A stretch of DNA of 64,000 nucleotides from Cryobacterium breve (GTDB lineage Bacteria; Actinomycetota; Actinomycetes; Actinomycetales; Microbacteriaceae). This document shows, one piece after another, positions 44,730 through 52,284 of the stretch. The notes under the pieces were generated by a model that saw only the letters and a program-made list of their open reading frames with translations, was not told where the DNA came from and ran no database searches. How positions within the stretch are numbered: the stretch's first letter is position 1; each line of letters opens with the position of its first letter. The DNA is taken from contig NZ_SOGJ01000004.1 of the NCBI RefSeq assembly GCF_004402375.1, positions 1-64,000 on the forward strand. Direction: 5' to 3'. Made by a program: the position numbers and the translations under genes.

Positions 44730-45731
44730 TCGGAATGAGCCAGACTGCACCGAAGACGGCGACGACGATTGTTTTTCTCCACCCTAGAAACCTCAGCCCG
44801 GTGAAGGTCATGGTACAGAAAACAGCGAGTTTGCTCACCCAGACTATGAAGGGAAGAGTGGTGTCAAGCCATCCCAGCCCCCAAAGGCCGAGAGCACCCG
44901 CCCACAACGTTGGAACGTTCATGAGATTCGGGATGAAAAGGTGCTCCCAATCGGTGACCTGAGCGACATAGGAGGGCAGGCCGGACGAAGCAATAGATGA
45001 ACCGCCTGTCGAGCGTGAAGGAATGCGCGACAAACGCACAAACCGCGAGAATAGAGTAAGGCACGGCATCCGCACGGGCGCCAACTCCGATCACGGTAGA
45101 TACTACAGCCAGAGTACCGAGCCCAAACTTTCGCCGCCCGCTTGTTTCCAAAAAGCCCAGAAGCGAGATCCAGAGGGTTCCAGTTGAGATCACCGCCCAA
45201 CTGCTGGGGTTCGTCGACGGAATGATGAACATTTCAAGTGGGACGAGCGCGATGGCGAAACCCCAGGTCAGCGATGGGCGCCGGCTCTGCGTCAGCAGGA
45301 TGAAAATGGCAATTGAGAGCCCAACGAACAGGCACACGTCGAAAACCCGCATGAGGAGTACTGAGAGTAAGACTTCGGTACCTGCAAAGAGTCCCATGAC
45401 GACGTAGAAGACTGGCGGATAGTCCCACGTCCAGTTTCCGCGATCAGCTGCAACCATCTGGGGGGTCTCCGTTTTGAAGCCCGCGCCCTGACAGGATGCA
45501 CTCTGCTCCGATATAAAGGCATAGCAAACAGGAGAACCAACGGGAGTGGGAACTAACCGCTGGTCTTCGCTTGAACCCATCTCGCAGAGCCCACTGCGCA
45601 GACCGTCACCACTCGTCGTCAGGGCTTGCGCCGACGGGCGATACCAGTGACCAGCTCAGGAGCCCAGAAAGGATGAATAGCGGAGTCAGTATCATCCCAA
45701 GTATTTTTGGCCGGTTGGGGAGTGACTTCAC
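44730..45731 (-). pseudogene. 5' fragment of a broken DUF2142 gene
   Basis: The original start is GTG 45731, overlapping the flippase stop (GTGA). LFILSGLLSWSLVSPVGASPDDEW then hits TGA at 45606 where about 20 bp seem deleted. The frame resumes as GLRSGLCEMGSSEDQRLVPT, parallel to GIREGFCEEGNSATERRVPA in the intact relative. A second deletion/frameshift lies near 44985, after which VPTLWAGALGLWGLGWLDTTLP continues to the IS boundary. Decay therefore involves at least three lesions besides the insertion. Confidence 0.87.
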
Positions 45732-46972
45732 TTGCCGGTCCCATCGGGCCGGGACTTGATGCTGGATGGAGCCTGTTGGTGGGAGAGACGTAGTCCCATC
45801 GCCAGGATCAGTGCGCCGCTGCAGAAGGCACCCACCACATATCCAACGACAGCGGCCCAAACGCCGAGTGTTATCCCACCAATCAGAATGATGACAACAG
45901 TCGCGCAGAACCCTGTTGCTGCGGCAGCTGCATATCGACGCTCTCGACCCATGGCGACGAGCGCCGCGGCTGGTACCAACGACACTGAGTAGGCGAATAC
46001 TCCCCCGAGGAGCCACCGCATGTGTGGCGTGGCGGGAACGAATTCCTGTCCATAGAACAACTTGAGAAGAACCGGCGCTAGCACGATCAGCCCGGTGAAG
46101 AGGATCCCAAATCCAACCACTCCGAAGAGGGTCAGCCGTTGGCTCACTCGATGGATTTGTTCGTGGCCATCCTGATGCAGACGCGCAAAGTGCGGAACAA
46201 GAACCTGGTTGAGCGACAGAGCAAGCATGGACGTCGGCGTCGCCAACGAGAACGCCGCGGCAAAAAGGCCTGCTTCTACGGGTGTGTCATAGACGCGCGC
46301 AGCCACCATCGCAACTTGAAGCGCTCCTCCGGTGGCAAGCTGTGCTAGGGAGTTGAAGAAGATGAATCTCGTGATCTCGTCGTTGGACCGACGTGTTGGC
46401 CTGCCGCCCACCGGCCAGCACGCCCAAGCAAAGATGGCGTAACCGAGCACGAGTGGTAAAAGAATCATTGGGGGAAAGCCAGCAACCACAACACCTAGGA
46501 GAAGCGCGATCGACAGCGCGGACGTCCCTGCATCCGCGACGGCGATTCGCAGAAAGCGAACCTGACCGAGCGCAGCGCCTCGCGTGAAGGCATACGCAGA
46601 GAAGGCGAGGGCGAGGGTCGCCGCCGCCAAGGCGGTGACGGCGTCCGGCACGATTACAAGGGCCGCCACGAACGTCCCGACTGCGAGGAAAGGCACTGAG
46701 ATCAGGAATTCACGGACGATGTATGGCAGCGACGAATCGTCGCCCGCCAGGGTTGCCGCGTCTCTGGGGACAAACCGCGAGGCAGCGACCCCAGCACCCG
46801 TCGGCCAGAAAAGCGAGACGAAGACCGAGAGAGCAATCAACCCGCTGACTTGTCCCAGGGTCTCGGCCCCAAAAGCACGCCCGACCATGATCGTGTAGGC
46901 GAAGCGGGAGAGCCCTTGGACCAAGGTTCCGACGGTAGCGAGTCCGGCGTTCTTCATCAGTTTTGAGGCCAC
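45728..46972 (-). CDS. polysaccharide flippase (Wzx-like)
   Basis: About 414 residues with twelve or so hydrophobic helices. The N-terminal block KNAGLATVGTLVQGLSRFAYTIMVGRAFG is typical of Wzx-like exporters. GTG 46972 is chosen: TACCAT lies 6 nt upstream (leaderless) and the protein then begins VASKLMKNAG as in relatives. The longer frame from ATG 47077 would translate a heptamer repeat and has no ribosome site, though it stays open. The gene precedes the broken DUF2142 gene in an operon. Confidence 0.83.
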   Translation of the reverse strand: MASKLMKNAGLATVGTLVQGLSRFAYTIMVGRAFGAETLGQVSGLIALSVFVSLFWPTGAGVAASRFVPRDAATLAGDDSSLPYIVREFLISVPFLAVGTFVAALVIVPDAVTALAAATLALAFSAYAFTRGAALGQVRFLRIAVADAGTSALSIALLLGVVVAGFPPMILLPLVLGYAIFAWACWPVGGRPTRRSNDEITRFIFFNSLAQLATGGALQVAMVAARVYDTPVEAGLFAAAFSLATPTSMLALSLNQVLVPHFARLHQDGHEQIHRVSQRLTLFGVVGFGILFTGLIVLAPVLLKLFYGQEFVPATPHMRWLLGGVFAYSVSLVPAAALVAMGRERRYAAAAATGFCATVVIILIGGITLGVWAAVVGYVVGAFCSGALILAMGLRLSHQQAPSSIKSRPDGTGK

Positions 46973-47010
46973 CCGAGAATGGTAGCTGACGAGGTCCCAG
47001 GGCCAACGGG

Positions 47011-47050
47011 TGATGGCTGATGGCTGATGGCTGATGGCTGATGGCTGATG
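47011..47050. repeat. heptamer tandem repeat (TGATGGC)5.7 upstream of the flippase
   Basis: Five full copies of TGATGGC plus five bases, perfect. It lies 27-66 bp upstream of the likely -10 box of the flippase gene (minus strand), or inside the extended reading frame if translation starts at ATG 47077. A 7-bp unit would shift frame on each copy-number change. Confidence 0.95.
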
Positions 47051-47121
47051 ATTAGAATCGATCAGGACCGAACTCACGGAGAATATTGGCAGCGGAAGTG
47101 ACGCTAGCGTGTCCGGACCGT

Positions 47122-47169
47122 GTGCACATCGCCATCATCGTGAACAGTTATCGTCCGAGGCTGGGGGGT
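47122..47169 (+). pseudogene. 5' fragment of a broken GT4 glycosyltransferase gene
   Basis: GTG 47122 begins VHIAIIVNSYRPRLGG, the N-terminal strand and glycine loop of a GT-B glycosyltransferase. The frame is then interrupted by the IS110-family element exactly in the glycine loop; the sequence resumes about 1.27 kb later. Confidence 0.8.
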
Positions 47170-47184
47170 GCCCGTATGTTTTTG

Positions 47185-48204
47185 TCAAGCCGCAATTTGA
47201 TGGTCGGTTTGATAGATGGTGCTGTCGCGCAGCATGGCATAGAGGACGTCTCAGCGTCGTCGGGCGAGGGCTATCAGGGCTTGGTTGTGGCGCTTGCCCT
47301 GGGCGATCTTGCGGTCGTAGTAGGCCCGTGAGACCGGGTCGCGGAGGGCGGCGAAAGCGGAGAGAAATATCGCCCGTTTGAGGATCTTGTTGCCTCGCCC
47401 GGAGGGATGTTCGCCGCGGATGGAGCTGCCGGAGCGCCTGGTCACCGGGGCGAGGCCAGCGTAGGCGGCGAGGTGGTTGGCGGTCGCGAAGTCCTTGCCG
47501 GAGACTTCGGTGAGGAGTCTGGCTGCGGTCCCGACCCCGACTCCAGGCCTGCTGATCAGGACGGGGTGAAGAGGGTGCGCCTCCACGAGCCGCTCGACTT
47601 CGACGGCGATCTCGTCCCGTTGCCGGCGGAGCGCGGCGAGCTGTTCGGCAAGCTTGGGGAGCACGATGCTGGTCGCGTTCGTGCCCGTCACCACGACGGT
47701 CTGCTCGCCCAGCGCCCGGGTGAGCAGGCCCCGAATACGGTTGCTCGTGGCCGTGATCTGGCCGAGGACATCGTCGTCGAAACCGCAAAGCATCGAGAGC
47801 TCAGCGACCTGCTCATCGGCCAGCTGCAGTGAACGCAAAGCATGCGGGAGGCTCCTCGCGGCTTCGGCGATGATCGCCGCGTCGCGGGCGTCGGTCTTGG
47901 CTTCGCCCCCGTGCAGATCCGCGATGCGCCTCATTGCCCGCCCGGGGAGACAGCCCACGAGAACATTTTCCGATTGCGCGACGGCGATCGGCAGGGCGCC
48001 GATGGTCGCGGGCTGATCGACGACGAACAAGACCAGGCCGTGTCGTTTCAGCTGCCCGATCAGCTCGCGGAGCTTCGCTTCGTCATTGGGCAGTGCCTTG
48101 TCGAAGAGTTGCCTGCCAGCCCGGTCAAGGGCGACCGCGTGGTGTTCTCCCTTACCGACATCCACGCCAATGAAGACGTCGACGCTGTCGTAGCTCTCGA
48201 TCAT
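47185..48204 (-). pseudogene. IS110-family transposase with premature UGA
   Basis: N-terminal RuvC-like DEDD domain (VFIGVDVGKGEHHAVAL, TDARDAAIIAEAARSL) and C-terminal Transposase_20 domain with SRPGVGVGTAARLL and the Ser region RRSGSSIRGEHPSGRG. The open frame stops at 47251-47253 with TGA where relatives have a Cys codon (RRRCDVLYAML). Without it the frame runs 22 codons further to 47185. GGAGG lies 4 nt before ATG 48204. Loss of the conserved C-terminal tail probably, though not certainly, inactivates it. Confidence 0.85.
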
Positions 48205-48440
48205 GAATCCTCCGTCTCAGGTTCCACAAGTCGGCCTGAACCGCGGCATCAAGTCTCGACATCCACGTTACGAACGGCCTGGGACACGTCCCGGTCCAGC
48301 CCCTATCAGCGATCACCTGATGCCAGTCAGACCCAGTGACAACACCCCCCGGATCATGGGCGACTGGGGGCAAGAACCATACCGGGCCTGACAGGCCAAC
48401 ACCCTCACATAACTACACGAACAAGGGCTACGAAGAAAGT
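48205..48440 (-). ncRNA. candidate bridge RNA in the IS110 left end
   Basis: This non-coding left end lies upstream of the transposase in the place where IS110-group elements encode their structured bridge RNA. Hairpin-capable segments are visible: GGGAC/GTCCC near 48277-48290, CCCAGT (48332-48337) with ACTGGG (48363-48368) closing a 25-nt loop that could be a DNA-binding loop, and GGCCTG-A-CAGGCC near 48385-48397. The assignment is from position and rough folding only. Confidence 0.4.
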
Positions 48441-48443
48441 AAC

Positions 48444-49569
48444 GGGGGCTGGAGAGTCACGTATTCGAGATGGCCAATGAACTCCCCAGTCTTGGCGCAA
48501 CTGTCACGGTCAGCTGCTTGGCCTCGCAGGCGTCCGAGGGTGTCGAAGAGGGCATCTAGGTGATCCGACTTCGCATGCATCTCAAGATCGCGTCTGTCAT
48601 CTCGTCCCCAGCATGGGGAACAAGTCGGCGCCTGAGTAAGCTACTAGCGGCCGAGGGCGTGGATGTCGTCTCAACTCACACCCGGTTCGTCCCAATGTCC
48701 TACGTTGGCCTCCGCGCCGCGCAACGCCGGCACGTCCCTGTCATACACACGTAACTCGGTGCTGGATTCGTGAATTCTCCATCCATGCTCATTCGTTTTG
48801 CCGTCCGAATGGTCAACCTGACTATTGGTCGCACTGTTCTTCGGGAAGCCTCGCGAGTATTCGCGGTTTAGCAGCCCGGCGTGCAATTCGTCGCAGAACT
48901 CGAACACGTTGACGCGGACGTATTCCACAACGCCCTTCGGTTCGAGGACTGACCGGTCGACTTCGACGTTCATCCGCGTGAAGGGATCGCCTGCCCAGGG
49001 CGACTCGTCGGCGGCAAGGGCTGGGAGGTTTTCGTCGACATGGCCACCGAACTCATCTGCACACGTGGTTTCGAACAATTCGCGGTGCAAATATTAGGTT
49101 ATGGCCCGGACTTCGACGCTATGCGCGCACGCATACGTTCACGCGGCATTGCGAAGTCGGTTCGCGTCTACGGGCACGCAGACGTGCAAACCATCAGGAG
49201 CGCCCTCCATGATTCGGTCCTGGTCAGTCGCAGCCGGTTGCCCAAGGGGTTCCAAATCACCCTCCTCGAGGCCGCGGCGGCCGGGGCTCAGATCGTTTCG
49301 TTTCCGGTACCTAAAGTTCACTACCTCAGTTCCGACGGTTGCCCATCCGTGAAGTTTCTGATATGAGTCTCCGCTCCCTCGTTGATGCTGTGGCTGATGC
49401 CTTGAAGAATCCACTCCCGCCCATGAGCCGAGGAATTTTAGAGGCCCGGTGGTCGTGGTCAGCACGTGCAGGTGAGTATCCGAAAATCGTCAGCACGGTT
49501 CTGGTGCCGAGATGCGAGGGCCGCCCGCGGCAGCGGTCCGAATCCCGACCGACCCTCACTAATGATTGA
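48444..49569 (+). pseudogene. 3' part of a broken GT4 glycosyltransferase gene
   Basis: Resumes as ESHVFEMANELPSLGATVTV, hits TAG at 48557, continues AAEGVDVVSTHTRFVPMSYVGLRAA to TAA at 48752, then FVNSPSMLIRFAVRMVNLT, and later in another frame VQILGYGPDFDAMRARI, VYGHADVQTIRSAL and GFQITLLEAAAAGAQIVSFPVP (the E-x7-E region, with one of its Glu changed), ending in a third frame at about 49569. At least five stops or frameshifts are needed, so this is an old pseudogene. Confidence 0.88.
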
Positions 49570-49617
49570 CACCTGACGCCGCAGCTCTTTCGGGACGGGC
49601 ATGCACACCCAGGTGAG

Positions 49618-51171
49618 CTAGCGAAGCCTGTGCGACGAAACGTTTCCAGGACGAACGTCTTGGGTGGCGGGCTTGAGAGCCGACGCATCGCTCTGCGCTG
49701 CGGCGCTCACCCAACTGTATACAACGAGTCCGACCGCAACCGAAACGAATGCGACTGTTCCAATCGCCCAAATGCCCAAGGGAGTGAACGGAGATATCGG
49801 CGGGAGCGGGAATACCCACCACCATTCCACCTTGTCGTTGAGGTTCAGGTTGTCAACATCCAGGCCCGTGACGTACCGCCGGATATTGATGTGGAGCGCC
49901 ACCGAATTGGCCAAGCCGACCAGGCCGGCCACTATTAGCAGCTGGGGTCGGGACAGATGCAAGTCGTCGCGCCCAAGCCAGAGGAGCGCGATTCCGGCCA
50001 GAATAATGACCAGCGGATATATATAACGAGGCTGAACATAAGCGCCTACATAGACGCGATCGTGCACGAGAATGTACATCGGAACGACGATGAGACTCCC
50101 GAAAACCATCGTGAACGCGACGGCTTTTCGCCATGGCAGCTTTTGCAGGCCCCAGAACACCAACGCGGAAAACACGCCCAGCATGGTGACCCACACGCTT
50201 CCCGGCAAGTCCGTATCCAGCCAGCCGAGGCCCCACGTGCCCAATACTCCCGCCCAGAGTTCGGGAAGTAGACGGAAGTTGGTCACTGTCAGCGCCCAAA
50301 TGGCGTCTCTGTTGGTGTCGGCCAGAGCGTTCGGGTCCAGGACCGCGGCCTGACCGGCGCTCAGGAAGAGAACAACCGAGAAGACAGAGAGAACCAGCGG
50401 AAGGAGTAACTTGAGCGCATAGACCCGGCTCGTATCAAATGCCAGCACTGCCACGACCAGCATGGCCAACACGCCGTAAACAGCAGAGTCGCTGCGGGCC
50501 CCTGCACCAACAAGAGTCATCAAACTTGCAATCGCGCCTAGTGCCATGCGCCGCGTCCGCTCAGTTGCTGTGAAGTATCCCAGGAGAGATATCCACAAGG
50601 TCGCGGCAGACAAGACCGCCCAGCTACTGGGATTGACGCTTGGAATCAGAAACATACCCAGCGGAACAATTGAAATCAGCGTTCCCCAGGCCAGTGGGGC
50701 ACGGGTCGAGCGCGGCAGAAGAAGAAACAGCGCAGTCACAGTGCTCACAAAAAGGAATGCGTTGAAAATCCGCATCAGGAGAATGGAGGTAGCCACGCTT
50801 TCACCCACGAAGACGCTCATGACCGCATAGAAATAGGGAGGGTAAGCGCCTCCATTGAAATTGCCTCGATCTGTGTTCTCCAAGATCGCGGCCGATGTCT
50901 GCGCGCAGGAAGCGTTGTGCGTAGGGTCATACGCGAAGCACCGCGGATATTCCGTAAGAACCGCCGGAACACGCCTCTCGGTAGCGCTGTTACCTTCCTC
51001 GCAGAACCCCTCACGAATCCCCTGCCCGCACCAGATGCTGGCCATGTGATAGTCATCGTCCGGGCTAGAACCGACGGGAGAAGACAGACCCCAGCTAACC
51101 AACGCGATGAACAGCGCGGCTGGAATGAGCGCGGAAAGGAATACCTTTGTCAAACTCGTTCGTGTCTTCAT
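49618..51171 (-). CDS. DUF2142 family polytopic membrane protein
   Basis: 517 residues, intact paralogue of the broken gene at 42598-45731. TM1 then SSPVGSSPDDDYHMASIWCG (the PDD/E motif) and a Cys-containing extracellular loop, followed by about ten helices; VNPSSWAVLSAATLWISLLGY and VQPRYIYPLVIILAG are shared with the paralogue. Probably a GT-C-type sugar transferase or polymerase of the outer face. ATG 51171 is preceded by GGAG at 6 nt; an ATG five codons upstream and the frame start lack this. Divergent from a DPM-type GT2. Confidence 0.87.
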   Translation of the reverse strand: MKTRTSLTKVFLSALIPAALFIALVSWGLSSPVGSSPDDDYHMASIWCGQGIREGFCEEGNSATERRVPAVLTEYPRCFAYDPTHNASCAQTSAAILENTDRGNFNGGAYPPYFYAVMSVFVGESVATSILLMRIFNAFLFVSTVTALFLLLPRSTRAPLAWGTLISIVPLGMFLIPSVNPSSWAVLSAATLWISLLGYFTATERTRRMALGAIASLMTLVGAGARSDSAVYGVLAMLVVAVLAFDTSRVYALKLLLPLVLSVFSVVLFLSAGQAAVLDPNALADTNRDAIWALTVTNFRLLPELWAGVLGTWGLGWLDTDLPGSVWVTMLGVFSALVFWGLQKLPWRKAVAFTMVFGSLIVVPMYILVHDRVYVGAYVQPRYIYPLVIILAGIALLWLGRDDLHLSRPQLLIVAGLVGLANSVALHINIRRYVTGLDVDNLNLNDKVEWWWVFPLPPISPFTPLGIWAIGTVAFVSVAVGLVVYSWVSAAAQSDASALKPATQDVRPGNVSSHRLR

Positions 51172-51340
51172 GACCCACTCCGTCATCGCTTGCCGCCGCT
51201 GCCTCACCAGATCGGCACCTCCAATAGCTTAGTTTCATCCGACCGGGCAAATGCATCGACATGCGGCACGGCGGCAGAAGACCGGGCACCGAAGCCTTCC
51301 CGACGCCCGACCAAACGGCAGGACTCAGCGGCCGCCTTGA

Positions 51341-51346
51341 TAGAGT
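51341..51346 (+). promoter_or_regulatory. leaderless -10 box of the DPM-like GT2
   Basis: TAGAGT ends 6 nt before ATG 51353, placing +1 at the start codon. CAGGGG just before the ATG could alternatively act as a weak ribosome site. Confidence 0.45.
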
Positions 51347-51352
51347 CAGGGG

Positions 51353-52123
51353 ATGGTCACTGCACTCAAAAGCACGCTTGTCGTGATGCCTGCGTACAAC
51401 GAGGAAGGCTCAGTAGGAGACGTAGTGCGGGAGGTTTTCGCCAAGGCTCCCGGCGTCACCATCCTCGTCGTTGACGACGGTTCGGCGGATGCGACCAGTC
51501 AGGTGGCGCGAACAGCAGGTGCGCGGGTGGCAAGGCTGCCATTCAACCTTGGTGTGGGTGGTGCGATGCGGGTCGGATTCCGCTACGCGCTTGAAAACGA
51601 CTTTCATAACGTTGTTCAGATCGACTCCGACGGCCAGCATGACCCAGAGAGCATCCCGGCACTATTGGCTGCGCTCCAAAGCGCGGACCTGGTCCTCGGA
51701 GCTCGATTCGCCGGTGAGGGCAACTACACGGTTAGCGGGCCCCGGCAATGGGCAATGCTCGCCCTCTCAATGGCGCTCAGCAAGGTCGCCGGAACCCGTC
51801 TGACCGATACAACCTCAGGGTTCAGAGCATCCGGTCCTCGCGCCGTTGCGCTTTTTGCGGAGCACTACCCTGCCGAATATTTAGGCGACACCATCGAAAC
51901 CTTGGTGATCGCAGCCAGAGTCGGCCTCACCGTCCACCAAGTGCCCGTGGCTATGCGTCCGCGGGCTGCGGGAACTCCCTCCCACAACCCGTTTCGATCG
52001 GCCACGTACCTTGGACGAGCAGTCCTGGCCCTCGTCTTTGCACTGATTCGCCCCTCAGCGGTGTACCGAGGCCGGCCACGGGATGACAGTGGGATCGCTC
52101 AGCGGAATCAGCTAGCTAGCTAA
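51353..52123 (+). CDS. family 2 glycosyltransferase (polyprenyl-phosphate mannose/hexose synthase-like)
   Basis: 256 residues. LVVMPAYNEEGSVGDVV, ILVVDDGSADAT, FNLGVGGAMRVGFRYAL and the metal site QIDSDGQHDPESIPAL are the DPM1-type blocks; DTTSGFRASG also matches. No membrane domain. It would make the polyprenyl-linked sugar used by the divergently encoded DUF2142 protein. Relatives are usually followed by a DUF2304 gene, which here is found 9 kb away instead. Confidence 0.9.
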   Translation: MVTALKSTLVVMPAYNEEGSVGDVVREVFAKAPGVTILVVDDGSADATSQVARTAGARVARLPFNLGVGGAMRVGFRYALENDFHNVVQIDSDGQHDPESIPALLAALQSADLVLGARFAGEGNYTVSGPRQWAMLALSMALSKVAGTRLTDTTSGFRASGPRAVALFAEHYPAEYLGDTIETLVIAARVGLTVHQVPVAMRPRAAGTPSHNPFRSATYLGRAVLALVFALIRPSAVYRGRPRDDSGIAQRNQLAS

Positions 52124-52214
52124 GACTCTGCCTTCCTCCCGCCGAGGAGGGGCGAGCTGTACGACTAGGAGGGGTGCGCCGGGCTCGTCGTGTTCGCAAC
52201 TCCGCCCCACCTCG

Positions 52215-52240
52215 CCCGACCGCACGATTGTGCGGGCGGG
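52215..52240. terminator. hairpin between convergent genes
   Basis: CCCG-A-CCGCAC and GTGCGG-G-CGGG form an 11-bp stem with one mismatch and a GATT loop, between the GT2 stop and the stop of the secreted repeat protein. It has no T run. The rest of 52124-52284 shows only GC-rich partial repeats. Confidence 0.5.
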
Positions 52241-52284
52241 TGGAGGAGTCACTCACATGTCGGGCCCATTGCCGCATGGTGTCC

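Larger units (their letters stand above)
47170..48443 (-). mobile_element. IS110-family insertion sequence
   Basis: A DEDD-type transposase gene with a short right end (about 15 bp beyond the ancestral stop) and a roughly 235-bp non-coding left end, as in the IS110 group. There are no terminal inverted repeats. Boundaries are inferred from the interrupted GT4 reading frame (RPRLGG before, ESHVFEMANEL after) and are uncertain by a few bases within G-runs. Confidence 0.85.

Noticed and set aside
36731..47050. Idea that the tandem repeats form a CRISPR array
   Set aside because: Units are 6-7 bp without spacers; no cas genes are present.
47842..48339. Plus-strand frame opposite the IS110 transposase
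   Set aside because: Antisense shadow of a well-recognised transposase.
52124..52214. GGGCGAG/CTCGCCC partial repeats resembling a structured RNA
   Set aside because: Arms are short and far apart; no conserved motif of a known RNA class was recognised.
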